Under the pieces are notes generated by a model. It saw only the letters and a list, made by a program, of their open reading frames with translations. It was not told the DNA's origin and did not search any database. From Alteromonas abrolhosensis (GTDB lineage: Bacteria; Pseudomonadota; Gammaproteobacteria; Enterobacterales; Alteromonadaceae), in assembly GCF_001953635.1 (NCBI RefSeq), contig NZ_MEJH01000007.1, forward strand, positions 1-64,000: a DNA stretch of 64,000 nucleotides. Direction: 5' to 3'. Shown here piece after piece: positions 36,221 through 45,063 of this stretch (positions are counted from its first letter, which is position 1; each line of letters starts with the position of its first letter). The translations under genes were made by a program, and so were the position numbers.

Positions 36221-37876
36221 ATGAATGGCGTAACAATAAGCTTCGATAAATCAAGAACCTACATCAACTTACAGCTAAATCCTTCTGATTTCACTTCAGA
36301 AGTTGATAGTAGGGAAATAAGAAAGCAATTAGAAAGCGGTGAAACTAAGCGTCTCTATGTTTCTGAAAAAGCCCTTAAGTCGGCCTGTGATACAGCGAAT
36401 CATTACTTTAAAACCGGTGATAGTACCGTTGTTCAAGAGCGTATTGGCGAGCGCAAAAACGCTGAAATTGAATTCCGTATCCCTGAAGATGGGATGCAAG
36501 CAAGTTTAATTCTAACTACGCCTTATGGCGGTAAACTCCCCACGCTTGGCACCATCAAATCTCTTGCGGTAAAAAACAGAATCGTTCGCGGATTAAGTAC
36601 CAAAGTCATTGAGTCTATGCTCAATCAAGCGAGACAATCGCCCCCTGGCGCGGTGCTTGAGCGAATTGTTGCTAAAGGCTTGCCAGCGAGAAATGGCAAA
36701 AATTCTAAATTTGTTCCTCTTGTTCCAAATGCGCTTGAAAGAGTATTGAAACCTCAAACCGGTGATGGTGAGCGTGTTGACATGCGTAACCTAGGCGAAG
36801 TTATATGCGTCAAAGTAAATACACCAGTATTGAGAAGAACTGAGCCGACAAAAGGGCGTTCAGGCTTTGACATCAAAGGAAATAAAATACCCGCTGTAGC
36901 TGGGGAGTGGGTAAATTTCAAAATGGGAAGCGGTACCGTTGTATCAGACAGCGATGCCAACTTGTTAATGTCAGCAATTTCGGGAATGCCCAAATATCGC
37001 GACCAGATAATGAACATTGACGACACCTTCATCTGTAGCGGCGTTAACGTTGGCTCTGGGCACGTAAACTACGAAGGCGCAGTGCTCGTTAACGGCGACG
37101 TTACCGAAAAAATGCAAATCAAAGCAGCCGGTGATGTAACTATTAACGGTTTTGTCGAGTCGGCTTACATAGAGTCAGGCGGTGACATTATTATCACTGA
37201 GGGTGCAATGGGCAAAGTTAACGACACCCATGGTGAGTTTCAATGTCAATTAGTCGCAGCTGGCAGTATTCACGTGCAGCACGGTCAAGGCATAGATATT
37301 CAATGTAGCGGCAATATTACGGTTGGTCGCCAATTGGCTTATAGTCGTTTACGTTGCTGCGGTGCAGTGATTGTGGGGCAAATTGATAAACCCATGGGGA
37401 ATCTTTTTGCGTGCGATATTATCAGCCAGGATCGCGTTGAAGCGGGCACATTAGGTGCGGTTTCAGGTAGCACATTAAAAGTCGATTTTAGCCCTGGTTT
37501 TAATCAACTATTAGAGCGTAAAGACTCTTTAGATGAACTATTAAAACAAATTCGTGAAAATAACCTGAAGCACAAAGAAAAGATAAACCTTATTCAGAGT
37601 AAAAAAGTGCCCAAGGAATTGCAGCGTAAAGTAGCCGAGGCATTAGAGCTTTTCAATAACGAAAGTGCTTTGCTAGAGTGGCTTGAAAATAAAGCTAACG
37701 ACGTTAAAGCAGCGAAAGAAAACTATCAGTCTGACATTAAGCTTATCGCAAATAAGCGCCTTTACCCTGGTGTTTCAGCTAAGCTCAACAATCGGAACTG
37801 GCGCTCTGAACGAGAGTATGACAGAGCGCAGATTCGTTACGATTCACATCAGTGGCACTACGACCCGCTGATTTAG
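36221..37876 (+). CDS. FapA / DUF342 family protein
   Basis: The protein has 551 residues. The N-terminal about 150 precede the FapA beta-helix core (about 165-440), which has repeated short strands such as VNVGSGHVNYEGAVLVNGDV and DVTINGFVESAYIESGGD. A C-terminal coiled coil (about 440-515) follows. In Vibrio FapA has been linked to flagellar assembly and glucose signalling; whether that holds here is unknown since no flagellar gene is nearby. It follows sbcB by 127 bases and ends 19 bases before a convergent gene. Confidence 0.82.
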   Translation: MNGVTISFDKSRTYINLQLNPSDFTSEVDSREIRKQLESGETKRLYVSEKALKSACDTANHYFKTGDSTVVQERIGERKNAEIEFRIPEDGMQASLILTTPYGGKLPTLGTIKSLAVKNRIVRGLSTKVIESMLNQARQSPPGAVLERIVAKGLPARNGKNSKFVPLVPNALERVLKPQTGDGERVDMRNLGEVICVKVNTPVLRRTEPTKGRSGFDIKGNKIPAVAGEWVNFKMGSGTVVSDSDANLLMSAISGMPKYRDQIMNIDDTFICSGVNVGSGHVNYEGAVLVNGDVTEKMQIKAAGDVTINGFVESAYIESGGDIIITEGAMGKVNDTHGEFQCQLVAAGSIHVQHGQGIDIQCSGNITVGRQLAYSRLRCCGAVIVGQIDKPMGNLFACDIISQDRVEAGTLGAVSGSTLKVDFSPGFNQLLERKDSLDELLKQIRENNLKHKEKINLIQSKKVPKELQRKVAEALELFNNESALLEWLENKANDVKAAKENYQSDIKLIANKRLYPGVSAKLNNRNWRSEREYDRAQIRYDSHQWHYDPLI

Positions 37877-37895
37877 CTTAGCTGACCTTCTGAAA

Positions 37896-39368
37896 TTACT
37901 GTGCCACCGAGACATTTCCATACCCTTGGCGTTTTGACTGGTACAGTGCTTTCTTCGTACGTTCAAACCACTCGGTAAATTCTTCGGACTCCCTCAGTTC
38001 AGACAAGCCCATCGCGGTTTTAAAGTTGGTAACAATAGTGTGGTGAGTAGATGTGCATTCTAAGAGCCTGTCAGCAAGTGTTTTAGCTGCCTTTAATTCT
38101 GTCTGAGGGCACAAGATAATAAATTGTTCGCCGCTAAAACGAGATACAACATCAACTTCTCTCACCGTATTCAAACAATTTGTTGCCACAGCTTTTAGTG
38201 CCTCTTCCCTGGCTGCTGGCTCAATTGCATCTCTATCTTCGCTCACTGGAATCAATTCAATTACGATTAATGAAGCCGTAGTATGGAATCGATGGAAACG
38301 AGAGATTTCTTCTTCTGCCCTCTGAATCATATGATTACGGTTATAAAGCCCGGTGACGGTATCGTGAGCGGATAAAAAGGCGAGGGTTTTGTTTTTTTCT
38401 AACAGCGTCGCTTGAAGCGCACCTATTTCATCATTTTTCTGATTAATTATACGCTTATAGCCCCCCACATTACGATTTCTCAGTATAAAGAGTAGGAAGA
38501 TTAAAATTACGATGATTGTGCTTAAAATCATAACCATATAATTACGGCTATAGCGAACCTGGACGTTATTCCACTGCTTATAAATTTCAACCTTACGCGT
38601 TTCTGGAATACGCTCAATCGCAAAATTTAGCTTATCGACTAAGTGACCGTAAGACTTATTCACACCAAAGGCTAGAGAGTCGAAGGGCTCAGCATAGCCA
38701 ACAATATTTAAGTCTTTTAGCTTTAAATTGTTGATGTGCATGTTGACGCTCATAAGTGAGCCCACCATCACATCAAACTCATCATTCGCCAATTGTTTAA
38801 GCCCTTCTTCTTCAGAAGGAATGAGCTTCAGTCGCAACCCGGGGTAATGACGGGAAATATATTCAACCTGGCGATAACCTTGAACAATACCTACAGTCCG
38901 GTTGCCCACTCCGGAGTAACCTTGAAGCATTGGCATTCCAGCCTTGGCCACTAACACGTTGGGGGCTTCAAAATAAGGCACGCTAAAGTCGAGAAACTGT
39001 TTGCGATAATCGGAAGTATTGAGCATTGGGATAACTTGGCATTTCCCCTGCTGAACATACTCCAGGCTTTGTTGCCAACTCTCGGTTGGAACAAGGGTAA
39101 ACGTTAACTCAGATATTTCAGAAATGAGCTGCATGTACTGTGCAGAGATACCTACGTGGATACCATTTCTGATTGCCTCGTAAGGCGCCCAGTTAGGATC
39201 TATACAGTATGTTACGTCGTAAGATTGTTCAGATGCTGCTTTGTGTTCAGCTTCTGCTTGTAGGAACGCGCTAGAACAACTCGCTCCTACAAACAACACT
39301 GTGCAAAGCAGATATTTTCTTATTTTTTTCAACTGCACACCCAAAACATGTGAAGATATCGATGACAA
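37896..39368 (-). CDS. Periplasmic-binding (SBP_bac_3) sensor fused to a GGDEF domain (SGEQF)
   Basis: The protein has 490 residues: a signal segment (about 15-38), a solute-binding domain of the family 3 type (about 48-270) with YCIDPNWAPYEAIRNG, one membrane helix (about 275-297), a short coiled coil and a GGDEF domain (about 330-485). The signature reads SGEQF, with Gln in place of the second acidic residue, so activity is doubtful. The inhibitory RxxD (REVD) lies five residues upstream and is intact. The start (TTG at 39368 or GTG about ten codons later) is uncertain. The sensor probably detects a small amino-acid-like ligand. Confidence 0.85.
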   Translation of the reverse strand: MSSISSHVLGVQLKKIRKYLLCTVLFVGASCSSAFLQAEAEHKAASEQSYDVTYCIDPNWAPYEAIRNGIHVGISAQYMQLISEISELTFTLVPTESWQQSLEYVQQGKCQVIPMLNTSDYRKQFLDFSVPYFEAPNVLVAKAGMPMLQGYSGVGNRTVGIVQGYRQVEYISRHYPGLRLKLIPSEEEGLKQLANDEFDVMVGSLMSVNMHINNLKLKDLNIVGYAEPFDSLAFGVNKSYGHLVDKLNFAIERIPETRKVEIYKQWNNVQVRYSRNYMVMILSTIIVILIFLLFILRNRNVGGYKRIINQKNDEIGALQATLLEKNKTLAFLSAHDTVTGLYNRNHMIQRAEEEISRFHRFHTTASLIVIELIPVSEDRDAIEPAAREEALKAVATNCLNTVREVDVVSRFSGEQFIILCPQTELKAAKTLADRLLECTSTHHTIVTNFKTAMGLSELRESEEFTEWFERTKKALYQSKRQGYGNVSVAQ

Positions 39369-39431
39369 CCGCGAAGTATTAAGCGTAAATAGAGAAAAAG
39401 CAATTATTTAGCTGATAATCTTGCTTTTCGT

Positions 39432-40667
39432 CTAGGTAACACTCTGCTTTTGTTGAAATTCTACGTTTTCATAACGTTTGTCAGTCATAATTTCCGCCAG
39501 ACTTGAGACCGCTTTTTCGATATCAGCAAAACTCAAATACAATGGGGCAAAACCTATTCGAAGAATATTAGGTGCACGAAAGTCTGCTATGACACCTTCA
39601 GCAATCCATGCTTGACAGATGGCATAAGCATCATCATGAGCGAAAGCCAACTGACTGCCTCGATTGTCGATGTTAGGGCTGACTATGGAAAATTTTTCAA
39701 GAAGGCCTGCGTGTTTGGCTTCTGCAACGAAAAATGCTTGTAGTTTTTTAGATTTTTCATCAATCGCCTTAAGTGACACATCTTCAAAAACATCCAGTGC
39801 CGCATCTAGTATACTCATACCGATGATTCCTGGTGTACCGCACAAATTTTGCTTCACTGAGTTATCACCAGCGTAGTCTGGCGAAAACGAAAATGGCGAA
39901 CTATGCCCCATCCATCCCGATAAAGGCTGTTGATATTGTGCTTGATGCCTTTTGGCAACGTAGATAAACGCTGGCGCGCCTGGACCACCATTTAAATACT
40001 TATACGTACAACCAACCGCAAAATCCACATTGCATGCATCGAGGCTGACGGGAAATGCCCCTGCGCTGTGCGCTAGGTCCCATAAAGTCAAAATGCCCTT
40101 TTGATGAGCTTGCTCGGTAACGGTTTGCATATCAAGCTTGTTACCGCTTCTGAAATTTACCTGTGTTAGCATCAACACGGCAATATCATCAGTTAGCTGT
40201 GACCCAATGCATGCCTCATCAACATAGCGAATACTGTAATCACTACCTAGTAAGTCAAGCAGGCCTTGCACCATGTATATGTCGGTAGGAAAATTATCGC
40301 GGGTAGTCGCTATCACCTTGCGACTGGGGTGCATTTTTAACGCCGCACTTAATACTTTAAATAAATTAATAGAAATGGAATCACAGCAAATAACCTGGCC
40401 ACTTTTAGCGCCGATCAGACCGCCAATTTTATCGCCCACTATTTGAGGAAGGTGGATCCACTGATGTTTATTCCAGCTTGTGATGAGCCCCTGCCCCCAC
40501 TGATTATTTACCACTTCGTCTGCACGCTGCTTAGCTTGCTTAGGTAAAGGTCCTAAAGAGTTGCCGTCTAAATAAACTGTGTTGGCAGGAAGCAAAAACT
40601 CTTGTGCCTTGTTGCGAAGCGGATCTTTCGAATCCAGTTGCTGAGCTGAAAAAACCTTATTCATCAT
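39432..40667 (-). CDS. kynU: Kynureninase
   Basis: This PLP enzyme cleaves L-kynurenine to anthranilate and L-alanine. The 411 residues (start at the first of two adjacent ATGs) show YLDGNSLGPLPKQA, the PLP-Lys in CTYKYLNGGPGAPAF, and WMGHSSPFSFSPDYAGD. The gene begins 11 bases inside the end of the upstream hydrolase gene, so translation is probably coupled. The pair would form the second and third steps of tryptophan breakdown; tryptophan dioxygenase is not in the window. Confidence 0.93.
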   Translation of the reverse strand: MMNKVFSAQQLDSKDPLRNKAQEFLLPANTVYLDGNSLGPLPKQAKQRADEVVNNQWGQGLITSWNKHQWIHLPQIVGDKIGGLIGAKSGQVICCDSISINLFKVLSAALKMHPSRKVIATTRDNFPTDIYMVQGLLDLLGSDYSIRYVDEACIGSQLTDDIAVLMLTQVNFRSGNKLDMQTVTEQAHQKGILTLWDLAHSAGAFPVSLDACNVDFAVGCTYKYLNGGPGAPAFIYVAKRHQAQYQQPLSGWMGHSSPFSFSPDYAGDNSVKQNLCGTPGIIGMSILDAALDVFEDVSLKAIDEKSKKLQAFFVAEAKHAGLLEKFSIVSPNIDNRGSQLAFAHDDAYAICQAWIAEGVIADFRAPNILRIGFAPLYLSFADIEKAVSSLAEIMTDKRYENVEFQQKQSVT

Positions 40668-41625
40668 GTTCACTAATAACCTCAAGTAAAGCATCAAACG
40701 ATGTTGATTCCGGGTGGAGCCAGTCAAAATGGCCACCGTTTATTATTATTTTTTTACTGGCACCGATTAACTCAGCATGACGCGCTGGCACTATGTTATC
40801 TGCATCGCCTTGGAGTAGCGTAATCGGCATTGTACTGAGTTCAGGGTTTGGCGTTGCGCTTTGGTACTTACCGGGAAGTTCTTCTGGCGTGCCATTCATA
40901 AATCTTGCAGTAGCCGACTGACAACTATTATGACCCAGCGCGTAGGTTTGAATATCGGTAATTGCCCCTATTCCAATGACGCGTTTAAGATTAGTGCGCG
41001 TTAGATTCAATGAAGACGATGATAAGCGCTGTGCTGCCAGAAGCGCTAAATGGCCGCCAGCAGAATGGCCTACAATGAAAATACTTATATACCGCCCTTC
41101 TTTCTCAATTCGTTTTAGGGCTGTATTAATTGCCTGTGTTACGTCGTCCAAACTACCAGGCCAGCCACCACCTTCATCGCCCACGCGCCGGTACTCAGGT
41201 ACATAGACCCCCATTCCTAGCTCAGCCAACGCCTGATACATTCCTTTCGCATGTTCGTAGCCGTAGGTATTCAGCCAACATCCGCCATGTATAAAAATTA
41301 TCGCCTTATCTGCAAACATTTCGTTGTCAGACGAACGTCCATGCCAGGTATAAACCGTTTGTAGCGCGTCATTACCGTAACTAAATTGCTCATCAGCTTC
41401 GCTGGTTGGCAAGTCACCCAGCGCAGAGTAAGGCACCTGACTTTTCGTCCGTCGGTTATTTATGGGTTGCTCAGTGTTGGTGTTGGTATGGGTGAGACTG
41501 TGGGTGTCATCGTTAAAGGTGTTTACTAACAACGATGAGCCAGCTTGAGCCTTAGCAACAAGCGGTAGTGTGAATAACGCTAACACTAGTGTTGTGGTGT
41601 AGATAAGGTAAATAACGGTCTTCAT
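40657..41625 (-). CDS. Alpha/beta hydrolase, kynurenine-formamidase-like, with signal peptide
   Basis: The protein has 322 residues with a predicted signal peptide (about 1-27, ending VAKAQA). The hydrolase shows the oxyanion motif HGGCW and nucleophile elbow GHSAGGH, with Asp in LQGDADNIVPARH and His in NGGHFDW. HGG.W plus coupling to kynU (11-base overlap) suggests N-formylkynurenine hydrolysis. The signal peptide is unexpected for that role. It could instead be a general esterase of the BD-FAE class. Function is inferred from context. Confidence 0.72.
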   Translation of the reverse strand: MKTVIYLIYTTTLVLALFTLPLVAKAQAGSSLLVNTFNDDTHSLTHTNTNTEQPINNRRTKSQVPYSALGDLPTSEADEQFSYGNDALQTVYTWHGRSSDNEMFADKAIIFIHGGCWLNTYGYEHAKGMYQALAELGMGVYVPEYRRVGDEGGGWPGSLDDVTQAINTALKRIEKEGRYISIFIVGHSAGGHLALLAAQRLSSSSLNLTRTNLKRVIGIGAITDIQTYALGHNSCQSATARFMNGTPEELPGKYQSATPNPELSTMPITLLQGDADNIVPARHAELIGASKKIIINGGHFDWLHPESTSFDALLEVISEHDE

Positions 41626-41652
41626 GCTCTAATATTTTTATTCACATTGAAC

Positions 41653-41685
41653 CACAGAGCGCAACCAATGTGATTACGCTCCGTG
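41653..41685 (-). terminator. Possible terminator of the thiolase gene
   Basis: A 9-bp stem with one wobble (41653-41661 with 41677-41685) lies 36 bases beyond the thiolase stop. No T-run follows on the minus strand, so confidence is low. Confidence 0.35.
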
Positions 41686-41720
41686 ATTAAATATTTTACA
41701 TGTTAGCCATCAATCGTGGC

Positions 41721-42896
41721 TTAAAGCATTTCAACAGCTAGTGCCACACCTTCACCGCCGCCGATACAGAGAGATGCAATACCTTTGCGCCCCCCGCGTT
41801 GCTTAAGTGCATGAAGTAGAGTTACTAATATACGCGCACCCGATGCACCAATTGGGTGACCCAATGCACAAGCGCCGCCCTTTACATTCACCTTACTTTC
41901 ATCAAGACCAAGTTTTTTGATTGCCAGCATGGTAACCATAGCGAACGCTTCGTTAATTTCGAAAAGGTCGACTTCTTCTTTCGTCCAACCTGCTTTTTCC
42001 AACACTTTCTCCATTGCACCTACAGGCGCAACGGTGAAGTTTTCAGGCTCGATAGAGTTTGTGGCATGAGCGACAACCCTTGCCAACGGTGCTAGTCCAA
42101 GCTCTTTTGCTTTCGTTTCACTCATCACAACCAATGCCGCTGCACCGTCAGAGATTGAACTTGAATTCGCAGCCGTGACCGTACCGTCTTTTTTGAAAGC
42201 CGGTCTTAATGTAGGAATTTTTTCAGGGCGAGCGGACCCCGGGCCTTCATCGGTATCAACAACAGTATCGCCCTTACGAGAAGAAACTGTAACAGGTACA
42301 ATTTCATCATTAAATGTGCCGCTGTTAATCGCTTCGTGTGCTTTTGATAACGAGCTCAATGCAAACTCATCCATTTCACCGCGAGATATGTTTTCTTCGT
42401 CAGCAGTATCCTGCGCAAAACAGCCCATCGCTTTGCCGTCATAGGCATTTTCCAGACCGTCTAGCATCATATGATCAAGTACTTGACCATGGCCCATACG
42501 ATATCCCGTTCTAGCTTTAGGCAACATATATGGCGCATTGCTCATGCTTTCCATTCCGCCTGCCACTACTACTGTCGCACTGCCTGCTTTAATTAAATCG
42601 TGGGCCATCATTACCGCTTTTAAGCCCGAGCCACATACTTTGTTGATAGTAGTCACACCCGCACTTAGCGGAAGCCCAGCACCCAGCGACGCCTGACGCG
42701 CGGGTGATTGACCAAGTCCTGCAGGTAACACACACCCCATAATGACTTCGTCTATGACAGAGACATCCATCTCTTCACAGGCTGCTTTAATCGCAACTTC
42801 TCCAAGTTTGGTCGCAGCAAGCGAAGACAAATTACCGTTGAAACCGCCCATTGGTGTGCGCTTAGCCGCGACAATAACTACTGATTCGTTACTCAT
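41721..42896 (-). CDS. Acetyl-CoA acetyltransferase (thiolase)
   Basis: This 391-residue thiolase has the acyl-accepting Cys in NKVCGSGLKAVM (about 89), the GGMESMSNAPYML element, NEAFA, the active-site His in CALGHPIGASG and the second Cys in CIGGGEG. It interconverts acetoacetyl-CoA and two acetyl-CoA. It diverges from liuR across two putative LiuR operators, so it probably belongs to the same regulon and handles the acetoacetate arm of leucine breakdown. No acetoacetate-activating enzyme is in the window. Confidence 0.92.
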   Translation of the reverse strand: MSNESVVIVAAKRTPMGGFNGNLSSLAATKLGEVAIKAACEEMDVSVIDEVIMGCVLPAGLGQSPARQASLGAGLPLSAGVTTINKVCGSGLKAVMMAHDLIKAGSATVVVAGGMESMSNAPYMLPKARTGYRMGHGQVLDHMMLDGLENAYDGKAMGCFAQDTADEENISRGEMDEFALSSLSKAHEAINSGTFNDEIVPVTVSSRKGDTVVDTDEGPGSARPEKIPTLRPAFKKDGTVTAANSSSISDGAAALVVMSETKAKELGLAPLARVVAHATNSIEPENFTVAPVGAMEKVLEKAGWTKEEVDLFEINEAFAMVTMLAIKKLGLDESKVNVKGGACALGHPIGASGARILVTLLHALKQRGGRKGIASLCIGGGEGVALAVEML

Positions 42897-43031
42897 AACC
42901 GTGCCCTTAAAATTTATTTAAATTATAGAGTTAAGTGAAGAAAGCTACGTAGATGTATACAAAAGTAAACACCCCTAACAGCTACAACGTCTTGCCTTCA
43001 CCATGAAAAATTGACGTTAGCAAAATGTTAC

Positions 43032-43069
43032 TTTACCTTAACGTAAAATGTAATTAACGTTAACGTAAA
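43032..43069. promoter_or_regulatory. Two tandem LiuR-type operators
   Basis: Two 16-base near-palindromes, TTTACCTTAACGTAAA (43032-43047) and TTAACGTTAACGTAAA (43054-43069), are centred 22 bases apart, about two helical turns. They sit in the 352-base region between the divergent thiolase and liuR operons. A TTWACGTWAACGTWAA-like palindrome is, as I recall, the predicted LiuR site in proteobacteria. MerR-type regulators usually bind between -35 and -10; I could not assign those boxes with confidence. The rest of the region holds one copy of the AAAGACACCCA word (43185-43201). Confidence 0.75.
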
Positions 43070-43248
43070 CCTGTACTAAGTATGTGTCAACCAAACACTA
43101 CGTTTTAATATAGCGGTATATAAAACCATCTACCTTAAAACGATAGTGCTATTGCAATGACACACAACCTACTACAGAGAATTTAATTACAAAGACACCC
43201 ACGTTAAAACTAGGGTGTTAAACAGCGCTGAAATACAAGGTACGTGTA

Positions 43249-43656
43249 ATGAGCAAGTACGACGACGAAACAACATATGCAATAGGCGAACTCGCTCGAG
43301 AGTTTGACATTACTCCTCGTTCAATTCGTTTTTACGAAGAACAAGGCCTAATGTCACCGTCAAGAACGGGACAGAATCGCGTTTATCTGAACAAAGATAG
43401 AGTGCGCTTAAAGCTAATCTTGCGAGGAAAACGACTTGGATTTTCCCTTGCTGAAGTCAAAACACTGTTCGACATGTACGACACTAACCCCAATTCGGCT
43501 ATTCAGTTAGAAGCCATGCTTGAAATGACTGAACAAAAAAGAGCGGTGCTTAAACAGCAGCTAGAAGATATCCAGATGTTAATGACTGAACTGGATGATG
43601 TTGAAGCACGTTGCCGTGAAGAACTAGCAGAACTCAAACGAGGAAATATCGCATGA
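43249..43656 (+). CDS. liuR: MerR-family regulator of branched-chain acyl-CoA catabolism
   Basis: The protein has 135 residues with an N-terminal MerR winged helix (about 8-75: [28 protein letters not shown], then [16 protein letters not shown]) and a C-terminal dimerisation coil. It lacks the metal-binding cysteines of CueR/ZntR. It is the first gene of the liu operon, with the ATGA overlap to liuA, and lies beside two candidate operators. It should repress or tune the operon in response to leucine-pathway intermediates. Confidence 0.9.
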   Translation: MSKYDDETTYAIGELAREFDITPRSIRFYEEQGLMSPSRTGQNRVYLNKDRVRLKLILRGKRLGFSLAEVKTLFDMYDTNPNSAIQLEAMLEMTEQKRAVLKQQLEDIQMLMTELDDVEARCREELAELKRGNIA

Positions 43657-44822
43657 ACACCTCCTACCCTACTTTAAATTTTGGACTTGGCGAAGACATC
43701 GAGATGTTACGTGATCAGGTCTATCAATTTGCACAAAATGAGATTGCTCCTCTTGCTGAACAAGCAGACGCAGATAACCAATTCCCGAACCAATTGTGGA
43801 AAAAACTTGGCGATATGGGCCTGTTAGGCGTTACTGTTTCAGAGCAATACGGAGGCTCTGATATGGGCTACCTTGCGCATACTATCGCGATGGAAGAAGT
43901 TAGCCGCGCATCAGGTGGTATCGGTTTGAGCTATGGCGCACATTCGAATCTTTGTGTTAACCAGATCTTCAAAAACGGTAACGATGCCCAGCGTGAAAAG
44001 TACCTGCCTAAGTTAGTAAGCGGTGAACACATTGGTGCACTGGCAATGAGCGAGCCTAATGCAGGTTCGGATGTTGTTAGTATGAAGTTGAAAGCTGAAA
44101 AACGCGGCGACAAATACATCCTAAACGGCAATAAGATGTGGATCACAAACGGTCCTGATGCACATACCTTTGTTATCTACGCGAAGACCGACCCTAACGC
44201 GGGTCCACGAGGGATCACAGCGTTTATCGTAGAACGCGACTTCCCCGGCTTTAGCCGCGCACAGAAACTCGACAAACTTGGTATGCGCTCATCTAATACC
44301 TGTGAATTAGTATTCGAAGATTGCGAAGTACCAGCTGAGAACATTCTTGGCAAAGAAGGCGAAGGCGTTCGCGTACTCATGAGCGGCCTAGATTATGAGC
44401 GCCTTGTTTTGTCAGGTGGCCCGCTGGGCATTATGCAATCGTGCATGGATATCGTAGTACCTTACATTCACGACCGTCAGCAGTTTGGCCAATCAATTGG
44501 TCAATTTCAGCTAGTACAAGGCAAAGTAGCTGACATGTATACCCAAATGAATGCTGCACGCGCGTATGTTTACACCGTTGCACAATCATGCGATCGCGGT
44601 GAAACAACGCGAAAAGATGCGGCTGGCGCTATCCTTTATTCCGCGGAACTAGCAACCAAAATGGCGCTGGATGCTATTCAGCTACTTGGCGGTAATGGCT
44701 ACATCAACGAGTACCCGACGGGACGCTTATTACGTGATGCCAAGCTTTATGAAATTGGCGCGGGAACGTCTGAAATTCGCCGAATGCTTATAGGCCGCGA
44801 GCTATTTGACGAATCTAAATAA
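43653..44822 (+). CDS. liuA: Isovaleryl-CoA dehydrogenase
   Basis: This FAD enzyme oxidises isovaleryl-CoA to 3-methylcrotonyl-CoA. The 389 residues have the acyl-CoA dehydrogenase signatures [14 protein letters not shown] and [33 protein letters not shown]. The catalytic Glu is expected in the [14 protein letters not shown] segment, as in isovaleryl-CoA dehydrogenases, rather than near the C-terminus. The ATG overlaps the liuR stop (ATGA). Confidence 0.94.
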   Translation: MNTSYPTLNFGLGEDIEMLRDQVYQFAQNEIAPLAEQADADNQFPNQLWKKLGDMGLLGVTVSEQYGGSDMGYLAHTIAMEEVSRASGGIGLSYGAHSNLCVNQIFKNGNDAQREKYLPKLVSGEHIGALAMSEPNAGSDVVSMKLKAEKRGDKYILNGNKMWITNGPDAHTFVIYAKTDPNAGPRGITAFIVERDFPGFSRAQKLDKLGMRSSNTCELVFEDCEVPAENILGKEGEGVRVLMSGLDYERLVLSGGPLGIMQSCMDIVVPYIHDRQQFGQSIGQFQLVQGKVADMYTQMNAARAYVYTVAQSCDRGETTRKDAAGAILYSAELATKMALDAIQLLGGNGYINEYPTGRLLRDAKLYEIGAGTSEIRRMLIGRELFDESK

Positions 44823-44857
44823 TGTGGGGTTGAGTGTGGAAAGCAGCGTCTTTTGAG

Positions 44858-44885
44858 ACACGAAAAATCAGAAACTCGTGTTTTT
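44858..44885 (+). terminator. Terminator-like hairpin between liuA and liuB
   Basis: A 6-bp stem (44858-44863 with 44876-44881) with a 12-base loop runs directly into a five-T run (44881-44885). The stem is short, so partial termination is more likely than full. It could lower liuBCDE relative to liuRA. Confidence 0.55.
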
Positions 44886-44960
44886 AGAGAAAAAAGCAAG
44901 ACTTCCACCCTAGACCATATTACGCAGATTTACGAAAGCTGAACTAGTAACAGGCTAATG

Positions 44961-45008
44961 AATTACAAAGACACCCATCTCAGCGAACCCGCTCAGCATG
45001 GGTGTCTT
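44961..45008. repeat. Inverted pair of the AAGACACCCAT word in the liuA-liuB gap
   Basis: AAGACACCCAT (44968-44978) and its complement (44998-45008) form an 11-bp perfect stem around 19 bases. The right copy is the exact 13-base word AAGACACCCATGC on the minus strand (44996-45008). The left copy is part of a 17-base string, AATTACAAAGACACCCA, repeated exactly at 43185-43201 before liuR. No T-run follows. Confidence 0.75.
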
Positions 45009-45063
45009 GCTAACTAGTGGTTAACGCGACAGCCGTCGCCTATGCCCAACACAAGGAGGGGTT

